From positions 1 to 52,035 of the forward strand of contig REDS01000118.1 of the NCBI GenBank assembly GCA_007693395.1: a DNA stretch of 52,035 nucleotides. Direction: 5' to 3'. Under the pieces are notes generated by a model that made no database searches, was not told where the DNA came from, and saw nothing but the letters and a program-made list of their open reading frames with translations. The stretch comes from Balneolaceae bacterium (lineage in GTDB: Bacteria; Bacteroidota; Rhodothermia; Balneolales; Balneolaceae). The translations under genes were made by a program, and so were the position numbers. This document shows, piece by piece, positions 1 through 9,092 of the stretch (position 1 is the stretch's first letter; every line of letters begins with the position of its first letter).

Positions 1-287
<287 letters not shown>

Positions 288-394
288 TTATCTATTTCTT
301 TGATAGTACTTAAGATAAAAAATGATTTACAAGCGAACTGCAAGACATTGTGAAAAACCGAAATTTATATTTCATGATTAGTTTGAAAAAGTAC

Positions 395-402
395 TATCTT
401 TA
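395..402 (+). promoter_or_regulatory. Possible -7 element for the tRNA gene
   Basis: TATCTTTA resembles the Bacteroidota -7 consensus TAnnTTTG and ends 15 bases before the tRNA. No well-spaced -33 TTG is visible; a TTTG at 382-385 is only 9 bases away. Weak candidate. Confidence 0.25.
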
Positions 403-417
403 ATGCTCTTCGAGAAT

Positions 418-491
418 GGCGTGGTAGCTCAGGTGGTTAGAGCGTCGGATTCATAACCCGGAGGTCGGCGGTTCAAGTCCGCCCCACGCTA
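418..491 (+). tRNA. tRNA-Met (anticodon CAU), elongator type
   Basis: A 74-base cloverleaf can be drawn. The acceptor stem is GGCGTGG (418-424) with CCACGCT (484-490), followed by discriminator A491. The T stem-loop is GGCGG-TTCAAGT-CCGCC (467-483). The anticodon loop TTCATAA places CAT at 452-454. CCA is not encoded. The first pair is G-T rather than the C-A mismatch of initiator tRNA, and the body resembles Bacteroidota elongator tRNA-Met. A tRNA-Ile2 with lysidine also carries CAU in its gene and is not fully excluded. One A-C mismatch closes the anticodon stem. Confidence 0.93.
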
Positions 492-833
492 CTCTATCAT
501 GTTCAATATCTGGATGTTTCTACAATTTATTCTTTCATCGTAGCATTGGATTCATATCTGCCTTGCAAAGCATTGTAAACCTATCGCGTATAAGATTTTT
601 TGATGTGATTTCTCTTTGTCTGGCGTCCGTACCCGATTGAATAAAGAGGTGAGGGTACTAAAATCGGATATTCCACCTAAAAAATTAGCAACACTCCTTT
701 CAAAAAGTGCTGCTAAATATCATCTACAGACGGCTATTACCCCATTTGCAAAAATAACATAATTGGTTCAAGGGCTATCTGCAATAAGTATTAGAACGTA
801 ATTTAAGTACGTAAAACTACGTAGAAAGGGAAT
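492..833. other. Gene-free stretch between tRNA-Met and the NarL-type regulator
   Basis: No convincing reading frame is seen on either strand. The only structure I can support is the minus-strand terminator-like hairpin near 679-716. Short repeats of GTACGTAAAACTACGT type near 806-820 form a weak palindrome (ACGTA...TACGT), with no clear role. Confidence 0.6.
679..716 (-). terminator. Intrinsic terminator downstream of the NarL-type regulator gene
   Basis: Read on the minus strand, TTAGCAGCACT pairs with AGTGTTGCTAA around a 10-base loop, with one G-U pair inside the stem, and is followed by six T residues (684-679). It lies about 120 bases after the stop codon of the regulator gene. On the plus strand the internal pair becomes an A-C mismatch and there is no T tract, so it acts in the minus direction. 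Confidence 0.7.
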
Positions 834-1484
834 TCAGCGTAAACCCGCTTCTCTCATGGCGTAACGAACAAGGCCGGCAGTATTTTTTATACCAAGTTTG
901 TTCATCAGATTAGAACGGTGCGTTTCTACTGTACGGGTGCTTATGTAGAGCTTTTTCGCAATCTCAGCGCTTGTAAATCCTTCAACAATAAGTTTAAGAA
1001 CTTCCTTTTCTCTCTTGGTAACACTTTTTTTATTACCTGCGATCGCATTGTGCTTGGTATAAGTAGTATACTGGCTGATCATGATCTGTGAAACAGAATC
1101 ACTGAATGCCTGCTGGCCTGAGTTCACCTCCCGGACAATTTTGATAAATTCTTTGGCAGGTGCATTTTTTGTAAGATATCCCATTACACCTGCTTTCAGC
1201 GATTGGTTTAAGTGGAAAAGGTCGGTTGAGTGAGTTAGCACAATTGCGAGCACACCCTGATTAATCTCCTTCAGTTTACCCATGATGTCATGGATATTCA
1301 TATCGGGAATGTTGGATGAAAGCAGACATACCGATTCAGGATTTATCTTGTATGCATTTAGCAGCTTTTTCCCTGTATCAACAATTTTCACGATTGAAAA
1401 GCCTGAGTCTGCACCAATGGCTGTTTCTATACCAAGACGGTAGATATCGGTACTTTCAGCGATTAGTATTTTTATTGTGTCCAT
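834..1484 (-). CDS. NarL/LuxR-family response regulator with atypical receiver domain
   Basis: The 216-residue protein has a receiver-like domain (about 3-125) and a LuxR-type helix-turn-helix (about 154-214, with VTKREKEVLKLIVEG and AEIAKKLYISTRTVETHRSN). The second half is a textbook NarL DNA-binding domain. In the receiver, the phospho-acceptor Asp expected before 'NIPDM' is Ser56, and the usual acidic pair near residues 10-11 is Glu-Ser. The later Thr84 and Lys106 switch residues are kept. It therefore probably cannot be phosphorylated in the normal way and may respond to a ligand or to protein contact instead. No histidine kinase gene is adjacent. The gene stands alone with its own terminator. 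Its targets cannot be inferred from sequence. Confidence 0.92.
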   Translation of the reverse strand: MDTIKILIAESTDIYRLGIETAIGADSGFSIVKIVDTGKKLLNAYKINPESVCLLSSNIPDMNIHDIMGKLKEINQGVLAIVLTHSTDLFHLNQSLKAGVMGYLTKNAPAKEFIKIVREVNSGQQAFSDSVSQIMISQYTTYTKHNAIAGNKKSVTKREKEVLKLIVEGFTSAEIAKKLYISTRTVETHRSNLMNKLGIKNTAGLVRYAMREAGLR

Positions 1485-1564
1485 TTGTTAACCCGTGCTG
1501 TTACAGAAGTTAACAGAATATAATCGTTTATTTTAAAATGTAAAGCAGTTGTCAAAATAAATCG

Positions 1565-1984
1565 TTATAGAAACAGAATATAAGCTCCAACAGTGGCTTT
1601 AATACTCCAGAGAACTGAACGGATAAAGTTGGTCTTGACAAGTTTGTTCACAGTTTCCGGGTTATAGCCCATGGTAAGTTTTGAATGCAGTGGCACCTGA
1701 ATAAAAAATGTAGTCAGCCAGATCAAAAGTACAATGAAAAAGCCAGTTGCATGCAAAACTGTATCTGATGGTGAAAAGAAAGCCAGGCTAAATGATGATA
1801 GAAGCTCAATCACCATCAACGGCACTACGATGAGCGAGATCCTGAATCCGTGAAACTGAATGTGCTTGCTGAAATTCTTCCTGCTAAGCTTGTGAAACAT
1901 CGGATAGTGCACCAGTTGTACAGTCCATATCAGGCCGCACAGTAAAAAGCTGCTTATCAGGTTAGCTGCAAGAATTAGCTGCAT
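1565..1984 (-). CDS. Small four-helix integral membrane protein, unknown function
   Basis: The 139-residue protein is almost entirely hydrophobic, with predicted membrane segments near 3-25, 48-68, 76-96 and 119-138. Conserved-looking polar or aromatic points occur at GLIWTVQLVHYP, in the VPLH turn and in NFIRSVLW. The pattern recalls small DUF1772-like or uncharacterised Bacteroidota/Leptospira membrane proteins, but I cannot name a family with confidence. No signal peptide or catalytic motif is visible. It is divergent from aspS, with about 100 bases between the two starts. Confidence 0.75.
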   Translation of the reverse strand: MQLILAANLISSFLLCGLIWTVQLVHYPMFHKLSRKNFSKHIQFHGFRISLIVVPLMVIELLSSFSLAFFSPSDTVLHATGFFIVLLIWLTTFFIQVPLHSKLTMGYNPETVNKLVKTNFIRSVLWSIKATVGAYILFL

Positions 1985-2002
1985 GGTAAAACTTTAGAGT
2001 TG

Positions 2003-2037
2003 TTGTAAGCGAATGGTTATCAGATTACGTATTTTTG
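2003..2037 (+). promoter_or_regulatory. Candidate aspS promoter (TTG ... TATTTTTG)
   Basis: TATTTTTG (2030-2037) matches the Bacteroidota -7 consensus TAnnTTTG exactly. A TTG lies 24 bases upstream (2003-2005), a slightly long spacer. It sits about 50 bases before the aspS ATG. Confidence 0.4.
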
Positions 2038-2086
2038 GCGATTAGAAAGGAAACGACAATAAATTGATTTAATCAAAAGATTTTTT

Positions 2087-3868
2087 ATGAGCTGGAACCG
2101 AACCCATACCTGCGGAGAACTTACACTAAAAAATAAGGGAGAGGACGTAATACTGAACGGCTGGATTTCAACAAGAAGAGACCTTGGAGGGCTGATTTTT
2201 ATTGATCTGCGCGATCGTTATGGAATCACTCAAATTGTATTCGACGAAACAAATAAAAAATTACACTCTCAGGCAGAGCAGCTAAGAAATGAATTTGCCA
2301 TTGGAATAAAAGGCAAGGTACTTCAACGGGATAAGGAAACCATAAATCCGGAAATGAAAACCGGTGAGGTTGAGGTAGAAGTAACCGAGCTGCTAGTTTA
2401 CTCGAAGGCAGAAACGCCACCTTTTGAGATTAAAGATGGTATTCCCACTAACGAAGAAACCCGCCTGCGGTACAGGTATCTCGATCTGCGCCGAAACGAC
2501 ATACAGAAAAATCTGCTTCTGCGGTCAGATCTTTATCATACCATACGCACATTTTATCACGACAGGTTTTTTGCTGAAGTTGAAACACCTGTGTTGATGC
2601 GTTCCACCCCGGAAGGAGCACGGGATTATCTGGTTCCAAGCAGGGTAAATGCAGGCAAGTTTTTTGCCCTGCCGCAAAGCCCTCAAACCTATAAGCAGCT
2701 TTTGATGGTTTCCGGCTTCGACAGATATTTTCAGATAGTTAAGTGTTTTCGCGACGAAGATTTACGTGCCGACCGCCAGCCGGAATTTACGCAGGTTGAT
2801 GTGGAAATGTCGTTTATTGATGAGGAGGTGATTTACTCCACTCACGAAGAGTTAATGGCACTTTTGTGGAAGAAACACCTGAATATTGAGATCCCCACAC
2901 CATTTAAACGTCTAACGTACAAAGAGGCACTTGAAACATACGGTACAGATAAACCGGATCTTCGTTTTGGGCTTCAAATCAACGATCTGTCTGATATTGT
3001 AGCCGATTCAGATTTTAAAATCTTTCAATCAACCGTTAAGAATGGCGGAAGAGTAGTATCGATTACCATTCCCGGGCAGGGAGCACTTGGCCGTGGTGCG
3101 CTCGACAGGCTCACGGAAAAGGCTATTTCACAGACAGGTGCAGGTGGTATGATTTTCATGAAGCACTATGAAGGCGAGATTACGTGTAGTGTTGGCAAGT
3201 TTTTGAGCGATGATACAATGAAAAGCATGGCAGAGAGATCTGATGCCGGAGATGGCGACCTTGTGTTGATTTTAGCGGGCCCTGCTCCTGAAGTTTACGA
3301 ACAGATGGGAGCACTTCGCCTAATTGCCGGAAAAGATTTCAATCTGGTTGATGAAACTAAAACAGAGTTTCTTTGGGTGACTGATTTTCCACTTTTTGAG
3401 TGGTCGCGCGAAGACCTCCGCTACTATTCTCTTCACCACCCTTTCACTGCACCAAATGCTGAAGGAGTTGATCTTTTGGATCAATCACCCGAAAAAGTGA
3501 ATGCGCGTGCATACGATTTGGTTCTAAATGGCAGTGAAATTGGAGGAGGTTCAATTCGAATTCACAACACAGAGCTTCAGCAGAAAGTGTTCGGGATTCT
3601 TGGAATTGATAAGGAAGAAGCTCAAGATAAGTTTGGGTTTCTGCTGGATGCTTTTCGATATGGAGCCCCACCACATGGTGGAATTGCCCTTGGCCTTGAT
3701 AGAATTGTGATGCTGATGGCCGGCGCTCAAAGTTTGCGGGATGTTATTGCATTTCCGAAGAACCAAAAAGCGCAAAGCCTGATGGATAATTCTCCCGATT
3801 TTGTGGACGAAACACAATTGAAAGAACTACATATTTCACTGAGAAAATCAGCAATCAGCGAATCTTAA
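2087..3868 (+). CDS. aspS: Aspartyl-tRNA synthetase
   Basis: This 593-residue protein has the bacterial AspRS layout. An OB-fold anticodon-binding domain (about 1-110, HTCGELTLKNKGEDVILNGW) is followed by the class II core, with motif 2 around FRDEDLRADRQPEFTQVDVEMS. An inserted bacterial GAD-type domain occupies about 290-420, and motif 3 is near GIALGLDRIVMLMAG. It loads Asp onto tRNA-Asp in the cytoplasm. The length agrees with bacterial family members. The ATG start is followed at once by the conserved first strand. The DUF429 gene begins 11 bases after the stop, suggesting co-transcription. Confidence 0.97.
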   Translation: MSWNRTHTCGELTLKNKGEDVILNGWISTRRDLGGLIFIDLRDRYGITQIVFDETNKKLHSQAEQLRNEFAIGIKGKVLQRDKETINPEMKTGEVEVEVTELLVYSKAETPPFEIKDGIPTNEETRLRYRYLDLRRNDIQKNLLLRSDLYHTIRTFYHDRFFAEVETPVLMRSTPEGARDYLVPSRVNAGKFFALPQSPQTYKQLLMVSGFDRYFQIVKCFRDEDLRADRQPEFTQVDVEMSFIDEEVIYSTHEELMALLWKKHLNIEIPTPFKRLTYKEALETYGTDKPDLRFGLQINDLSDIVADSDFKIFQSTVKNGGRVVSITIPGQGALGRGALDRLTEKAISQTGAGGMIFMKHYEGEITCSVGKFLSDDTMKSMAERSDAGDGDLVLILAGPAPEVYEQMGALRLIAGKDFNLVDETKTEFLWVTDFPLFEWSREDLRYYSLHHPFTAPNAEGVDLLDQSPEKVNARAYDLVLNGSEIGGGSIRIHNTELQQKVFGILGIDKEEAQDKFGFLLDAFRYGAPPHGGIALGLDRIVMLMAGAQSLRDVIAFPKNQKAQSLMDNSPDFVDETQLKELHISLRKSAISES

Positions 3869-3879
3869 ATCAAATTAAA

Positions 3880-4584
3880 TTGAAAACAGCAGGAATTGAC
3901 GGTTGCAAGGCAGGATGGATTCTCATCACGTTTGATGATACCCCGGCATACAAAATACTACGCACCAACGAAGAGCTAAAGCACGAACTCACAGAAGCAG
4001 ATCTCACTTTTATCGATATGCCTATTGGCCTTGAGGATGAGAACTACACCCGAAAATGTGACCAACTTCTACGTAATAAACTCGGTGCTGATTATGCATC
4101 GAGTGTGTTTAGCCCGCCAATAAGGCCGGCGCTGCAAGCACCTTCATATGTGGAAGCAAGTATGCAAAGTTATGAGTACACAGAAAAGAAACTAACCATT
4201 CAGGCATGGAATATAACTCCGAAGATCAGGGTGCTCGACCAATTTCTTTCAGAAGATAGGGAGCTCAGTAAGAAAGTATTGGAAAGTCATCCAGAGCTGC
4301 TCTTTATGAATTTAAACGGGGGCATGATCTATCAAAAGAAGAATACTAAGAAAGGTCTTCGCCACCGCCTCGATCTTGTAAAAGAGCATGAACCGATTGC
4401 TGCCGATTTTTTCAGGGAGATTAAAGAAGAGTACCGAAGAAATGAAGTGGAAGAAGACGACATTGTAGATGCAATGGTGCTCGCTCTTGCGGCAAAATGG
4501 TCGCCCGAAAAGGGAATTAAAACTCTGCCTGAAGAGCCGGAATTCGATTCAGCCGGCCTCCGAAAAGCGATACACTTCGTTTAG
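3880..4584 (+). CDS. DUF429 family protein (predicted RNase H-fold nuclease)
   Basis: The protein has 234 residues and a TTG start 11 bases behind aspS. It opens with GIDGCKAGWILITFDD, the glycine-rich first strand of DUF429, a family predicted to have an RNase H-like fold. Further acidic points typical of the family are IDMPIGL, the ESHPELLF segment and DDIVDAMVLALAAKW near the end. These could form a metal site, but no activity or substrate can be read from the sequence. Its tail overlaps the convergent sthA gene by 4 bases. The choice of TTG follows from the absence of an in-frame ATG upstream of the conserved strand. Confidence 0.85.
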   Translation: MKTAGIDGCKAGWILITFDDTPAYKILRTNEELKHELTEADLTFIDMPIGLEDENYTRKCDQLLRNKLGADYASSVFSPPIRPALQAPSYVEASMQSYEYTEKKLTIQAWNITPKIRVLDQFLSEDRELSKKVLESHPELLFMNLNGGMIYQKKNTKKGLRHRLDLVKEHEPIAADFFREIKEEYRRNEVEEDDIVDAMVLALAAKWSPEKGIKTLPEEPEFDSAGLRKAIHFV

Positions 4585-6035
4585 TCTTTATCCAGTACTT
4601 TCTTGTATTTAATTCCGCTTTTGTGAACACGGTTCAATCCATTATAAGCGGCAATTTTGTATGCTTCAGAATAGGTTGGATAATTAAGCACACGCTCTAT
4701 AAAATATTTGATATTTCCGTTGTGAGCCATAATGCTTTGCCCAAGGTGAATTAAATCAGATGCATGTTCGCCAAAAATATGAACCCCGATTAACTTTAGA
4801 TTATCTGTTCTGAAAACGAGCTTTAGTAAACCTTCTGTTTCATGATTGAGATCAGCTCTGGTGATATTATTGTAGTAAGCCCTGCCTACGGTATAGTCAA
4901 TGTTTAGGTCGGTAGCCTGTTCTTCAGTAAGTCCTATCCCTGAAATTTCAGGAACGGAGTATATACCGTATGGCAAATCTCTGTCGCCCATCATTGCATC
5001 TACGGATCCTCCAAACATATCAACCGATGCAAGCCGGCCTTGCAGAAAAGATGCTGAGGCAAGAGATGGTTCTCCTATAACGTCTCCTGCCGCATAAATG
5101 CTGGATACAGAAGATTTAAAGTGTTTGTCAACCTTAATGTGCCCATGTTTGGTAAGTTTGATGCCAAGCTCTTCAAGCCCCAGATTTTTAGTATTCGGTA
5201 TTTTACCCCCAACGTAGAGAACGTGATCAGTCTCAACCACCTGTAAACGATCCTCCTCAGAGGTTCGAAACAGAACTTCATCGCAAGTTCGTAGTTCATT
5301 TTTAGAGATCTTTTCTATTGTGGCATTATTAATTACTTGTATGTTCTTTTTTTTGATTGACTTAAATAATGCAGCTTTAATTTCACCATCAAGAAACGGC
5401 AATACTTCACTTTGCTCGTTCAAAATGGTTACCCGTGTACCGAGCGCAGAAAAGATTGTGGCAAATTCTATGGAGATAATTCCACCGCCAATAATAATGA
5501 GCCTGCGCGGTATGTGTGTTAACTCCAGTATCGAAGAGTAATCAAGAACTCCTTCATGGTCTATTGTGAAGTTTTGAGGTTCAGCCGGGCTGCTACCGGT
5601 GGATATTAAAATATACTCTGCGCTGTATTCTTTTTTCGTGTTCAGGTTATCAACAACTTCTATGGTATTTTTACCGGTTATTCTACCCCAGCCACGAACG
5701 GTTTCCACCTCATTTTTGATGATATCATCCTTTACCTTCTTATTCTTACCCTCAAGAATAGTCTTTTTATAATCCATGATATCTTCCATTCGAAACTTTT
5801 CGAATGGTTTGCGCCCGCGTTCATCACCAAACTGCGAGTGAAAAGATTGTATGAGCTTGGCAGCGGCTCTGAGCGCTTTGCTGGGTACAGTTCCTTTTTG
5901 TATCCAGCTGCCTCCGATATTTACACTGCTTGCTTCAACAATTAAAACTTTTTTGTCGAACTTTGTACTTTGCATGGCGCATGAAAACCCAGCGGGTCCA
6001 CTGCCGATAATGATTACATCGTAATCGTACTTCAT
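4581..6035 (-). CDS. sthA: Soluble pyridine nucleotide transhydrogenase (SthA-like flavoprotein)
   Basis: The 484-residue protein belongs to the pyridine nucleotide-disulfide oxidoreductase fold. An FAD-binding GSGPAG motif lies near residue 11, an NAD(P)-binding segment GGGIISIEFA near 205, a second FAD motif near YAAGDVIG, and a dimerisation domain at the C-terminus. The redox CxxxxC of lipoamide dehydrogenases is absent: the segment reads GGSWIQKGTVPSKALR, much like SthA. SthA interconverts NADPH and NADH in the cytoplasm. The Gly-rich NAD motif has Ser where many relatives have Gly. Other non-disulfide flavoprotein reductases are the main alternative. Confidence 0.87.
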   Translation of the reverse strand: MKYDYDVIIIGSGPAGFSCAMQSTKFDKKVLIVEASSVNIGGSWIQKGTVPSKALRAAAKLIQSFHSQFGDERGRKPFEKFRMEDIMDYKKTILEGKNKKVKDDIIKNEVETVRGWGRITGKNTIEVVDNLNTKKEYSAEYILISTGSSPAEPQNFTIDHEGVLDYSSILELTHIPRRLIIIGGGIISIEFATIFSALGTRVTILNEQSEVLPFLDGEIKAALFKSIKKKNIQVINNATIEKISKNELRTCDEVLFRTSEEDRLQVVETDHVLYVGGKIPNTKNLGLEELGIKLTKHGHIKVDKHFKSSVSSIYAAGDVIGEPSLASASFLQGRLASVDMFGGSVDAMMGDRDLPYGIYSVPEISGIGLTEEQATDLNIDYTVGRAYYNNITRADLNHETEGLLKLVFRTDNLKLIGVHIFGEHASDLIHLGQSIMAHNGNIKYFIERVLNYPTYSEAYKIAAYNGLNRVHKSGIKYKKVLDKD

Positions 6036-6097
6036 GGATTTATTAGTTTACTAAGGTTTATAAGGAGTTACTTATCTAATAGAATATACAATTGAAT

Positions 6098-6105
6098 CAA
6101 AGATA
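6098..6105 (-). promoter_or_regulatory. Candidate -7 element for sthA
   Basis: On the minus strand this reads TATCTTTG, a full match to TAnnTTTG, about 63 bases before the sthA start. A good -33 partner is not obvious; the nearest minus-strand TTTG is 15 bases away. Confidence 0.33.
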
Positions 6106-6269
6106 GAGGAAATTCAACATCAAATCTCATGAAGTACCAACTTTCTGTGAAATGATAAAAAACTTGGAACGGAATACCTGCTATTTCTTATTATATCAGT
6201 ATTAATAAGAAAACGTAACACGTTGAAGAAGAACGTATTACATAATATTAACTTAAAAAAATTAGAATA

Positions 6270-6878
6270 ATGGCTTACGAACTTCCGGAATTACAATATT
6301 CCAAAGATGCACTTGAACCCCACATTGATGCAAAAACGATGGAAATTCACCATGGAAAGCATCATCAGGGATACACTACAAAATTGAATGCAGCTCTTGA
6401 AGGCCACGAATTTGCCTCATTACCAATTGAAGAAGTATTGAAAAGAATTAATGAAGTTCCGGAGAGCAAGCGCCAGGCAGTAATTAATAACGGTGGCGGT
6501 TATGCAAACCACAATCTGTTTTGGACGGTTCTTTCGCCAAATGGCGGTGGTGCACCTGAGGGTGAACTTGCTGATGCAATAAACAGTGCATTTGGAAGCT
6601 TTGATAAATTTAAAGAAGAGTTTGCGGCAGCTGCGGCCGCCCAGTTCGGTTCAGGATGGGGTTGGTTGTGCGTAGATGGAAACGGCAATCTCAAGATTGT
6701 TGCAACGGCAAATCAGGATAGCCCATATATGCACGGTTTAACTCCAATTTTTGGCGTTGATGTATGGGAACATGCATACTATCTGAACTACCAAAACAGG
6801 CGACCGGATTATTTATCTGCCATCTGGAATGTTGCTAATTGGGATCAGGTAGCAGAAAATTACGCATCAGCTAAATAA
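6270..6878 (+). CDS. sodA: Superoxide dismutase, Mn type
   Basis: The protein has 202 residues, the usual length. The metal ligands are visible as His27 ([12 protein letters not shown]), His81 ([11 protein letters not shown]), and the Asp and His of DVWEHAYYL near the C-terminus. ATANQDSP carries the Gln typical of Mn-preferring enzymes, and GGG at 75-77 also fits the Mn group. The enzyme dismutates superoxide to hydrogen peroxide and oxygen. No signal peptide is present, so it is cytoplasmic. It is followed by a good intrinsic terminator and is therefore probably monocistronic. Confidence 0.95.
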   Translation: MAYELPELQYSKDALEPHIDAKTMEIHHGKHHQGYTTKLNAALEGHEFASLPIEEVLKRINEVPESKRQAVINNGGGYANHNLFWTVLSPNGGGAPEGELADAINSAFGSFDKFKEEFAAAAAAQFGSGWGWLCVDGNGNLKIVATANQDSPYMHGLTPIFGVDVWEHAYYLNYQNRRPDYLSAIWNVANWDQVAENYASAK

Positions 6879-6903
6879 GCTGAATAATCATTTCGATGAT
6901 ATT

Positions 6904-6933
6904 AAAAGGCACTCCTCAGTGGGTGCCTTTTTT
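6904..6933 (+). terminator. Intrinsic terminator after sodA
   Basis: AAAAGGCAC (6904-6912) pairs with GTGCCTTTT (6923-6931) around a 10-base loop, and T residues continue to 6933. It lies 25 bases after the sodA stop. Confidence 0.85.
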
Positions 6934-7018
6934 ATGGTTTAAAGCTGCTTAGAAAATCACTTTTTTCTGTTGAATTCGTTATATTTAGCAAAAATTTTAA
7001 CTATAAACACACTTAGTT

Positions 7019-7459
7019 ATGCAATTTGGATTTGGAGTTGGCCCTGATACATCCTGGATGAGAAAAGAGCTCACCGATATTGGTGTTGAAGAGCTGCAAA
7101 CACCGAAAGATGTTGATAAAGCCATGAAAGATTATGCAAGTGGAACAATGCTTATGGCGATAAATTCTGTGTGTGGATGCGCTGCAGGAAATGCCCGTCC
7201 CGGTTTGCAGATTGCCCTTGAAAAAGCACAAGCAAAACCTGATCACCTTGTTACTGTATTTGCAGGGCAGGATAAAGAGGCAACCGCAAGGGCTCGTGAG
7301 TACTTTAGTGAATACCCACCATCATCACCATCTTTCGCATTTTTTGTGGATGGTGAAATTAAAGCGATGATTCCCCGACACAGAATTGAAGGAAGAACCA
7401 AGGATGAAGTTGCTCAGGATCTTTTAATGGTGTTCAATGCATTTGTAAAGTCTGAATAG
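7019..7459 (+). CDS. Bacilliredoxin (BrxA/BrxB, YphP/YqiW family)
   Basis: The 146-residue thioredoxin-fold protein has the diagnostic CGC motif at residues 52-54 (NSVCGCAAGNARP), then HLVTVFAGQDKEATARAREY and PSFAFFVDGE. Bacilliredoxins remove bacillithiol from mixed disulfides, so the host may use bacillithiol or a related thiol; that is an inference. The length agrees with the family. The ATG opens directly on the conserved region. It is transcribed toward the convergent GWxTD gene and follows sodA, which gives a small oxidative-stress neighbourhood. Confidence 0.93.
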   Translation: MQFGFGVGPDTSWMRKELTDIGVEELQTPKDVDKAMKDYASGTMLMAINSVCGCAAGNARPGLQIALEKAQAKPDHLVTVFAGQDKEATARAREYFSEYPPSSPSFAFFVDGEIKAMIPRHRIEGRTKDEVAQDLLMVFNAFVKSE

Positions 7460-7532
7460 AGAGTAGTTAAGCTTTACTTGCATCAATCAAAATGAACCCG
7501 GTTGCAATTGTAAATTATTGTCCCGGTTTTAT

Positions 7533-8951
7533 TTATATCCTTGTATTTAAGATGGCACCCGTAAGCCAAAGTTGCGTCTGCCTGTATTGTATATTAAAGT
7601 AGCCCTGACTTCTCTGAAGCAGATAATTATCAAAAGGGAAGAATTCGTTACGCATATTTGGGCGTTCAAACCTGAAGTTGTAACGCGGATCTGTTCTGTC
7701 GAAAGAGTACGACCAAACCATGGTATTAAGAAACCTGTCTACATACCAAGGTGGGCCGAATAGTATAAAGATCATTCCCATGTCTGTTTTCCAGCCCTCC
7801 TTAAATGTAGTAAACTGCTTATTTGCCTGCTCAACCCGTTCATAGTAGAGATTTATGACTGCTCTGGCCTGATTCATATTCCCAATATTACTCAACCAGA
7901 AACGATCTACCGCCTCTTTCAGTGAATCGGGGTCCTGTATGGCCATCATGCGTTCATGATCTCTTCGGTCCATTAAATAGATTAGGGGAGCAGCAAGCTC
8001 ACGTGATGTAAGTAATGCCGGGTAGTTCTTACTTTTAATTGAAAAATCTCTTGCTCTATATATTGTATTTCCGTTCTCATCAGTAGTTTCGGCTTCAAAA
8101 CGATAGACTCCTTTCTCAAGAATTCCGTATTTAAATTCTATAAGTACACTTCCCGGTTGGTCAAGGCGCCTTGTAATTTCATCAATTACTTCCGGATTTC
8201 TCATATCAACACCTAAATAAGGCAGTGTTGAGGGGCTGTAATTGTTAAAGTTCATAGGGCGAGCCGGTGTATTGTCTGCAGTAAACCGAAGCAGCCTTGA
8301 ATTTATTTCAAGAGGGGCGTCGAGATCGTTATTGGTTACCTGAAACATGAATTTCAGGCTGTCGAGTCCGGATGAAACAGTATATGTTGTGATTGGATTA
8401 AATGGAAGATCTGGTTCGCCGGGCCCTTTGCCAAGCAGGCGAATTGTTGTAAGATTGATCTCAGGATTTTCAGGATCAGGTATGTCTGCTTCAGCTCTTC
8501 TTGTGGATGCTCTTCCTGAAGTGCGGTCAACTACACTTACAACTACCTCAAAGTTGCCGGGTTGTACTTTAAGAACTTCATCATGCGTAAACACATCCTG
8601 CCCAATAAATGTACCCTCAAACTCAGACTCTACAGTAAAATCCCTGCGCACGTTTTTGGTAAAACTCCCTTCAATTTCAAGAATTCGTATTTCTACTGAC
8701 ACCCTTGCTTGGCGAACATCATCTATAGTGGAATAGATAAGGCTTCCAACAACAATATCGGTAGTTACGCTAATCAGGGCTTCATCAGTTTCACTGAGCA
8801 GGCCAATTGATGACATACGAACCTCAGGATAACCATCCTGAAAGTGGAAGAATGAACCTCTCTCTATATCTGGATTGGCAGAACGCACGCAAGCGGTGTT
8901 ATATACAAATACCGGTATGAGTAGAAGTAAAAGATATTGTCTGTATTTCAT
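7533..8951 (-). CDS. GWxTD domain lipoprotein
   Basis: The preferred start is the internal ATG at 8951, because it gives a clean lipoprotein signal (MKYRQYLLLLLIPVFVYNTAC, modified Cys at 21). The frame extends 11 codons further upstream. The mature protein has beta-rich repeats and then a C-terminal GWxTD domain (EGWKTDMGMIFILFGPP, about residue 385), ending shortly after. GWxTD proteins are typical of Bacteroidota, Chlorobi and relatives; their function is unknown. It is probably an outer-membrane or periplasm-facing lipoprotein. It stands alone, convergent with the bacilliredoxin gene. Confidence 0.87.
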   Translation of the reverse strand: MKYRQYLLLLLIPVFVYNTACVRSANPDIERGSFFHFQDGYPEVRMSSIGLLSETDEALISVTTDIVVGSLIYSTIDDVRQARVSVEIRILEIEGSFTKNVRRDFTVESEFEGTFIGQDVFTHDEVLKVQPGNFEVVVSVVDRTSGRASTRRAEADIPDPENPEINLTTIRLLGKGPGEPDLPFNPITTYTVSSGLDSLKFMFQVTNNDLDAPLEINSRLLRFTADNTPARPMNFNNYSPSTLPYLGVDMRNPEVIDEITRRLDQPGSVLIEFKYGILEKGVYRFEAETTDENGNTIYRARDFSIKSKNYPALLTSRELAAPLIYLMDRRDHERMMAIQDPDSLKEAVDRFWLSNIGNMNQARAVINLYYERVEQANKQFTTFKEGWKTDMGMIFILFGPPWYVDRFLNTMVWSYSFDRTDPRYNFRFERPNMRNEFFPFDNYLLQRSQGYFNIQYRQTQLWLTGAILNTRI

Positions 8952-9092
8952 TTGAGTAGTAAAACAATGTTTAATAGATGCCAACTGTGATATTTTGCCA
9001 ATAATATAACAACATAACTGTGCTATAATTGCTTACCTTTAGCAGTATTTATATTATCTATTTAAAATTTCACATAATAACAACAAAGTTTT

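Noticed and set aside
5850-5930. Loss of the CxxxxC redox pair in the SthA-like protein
   Set aside because: SthA proteins normally lack this disulfide, so it is a family trait and not a defect.
7480-7532. Possible terminator between bacilliredoxin and GWxTD genes
   Set aside because: The two CCCGGTT copies are direct, not inverted, so they do not make a stem.
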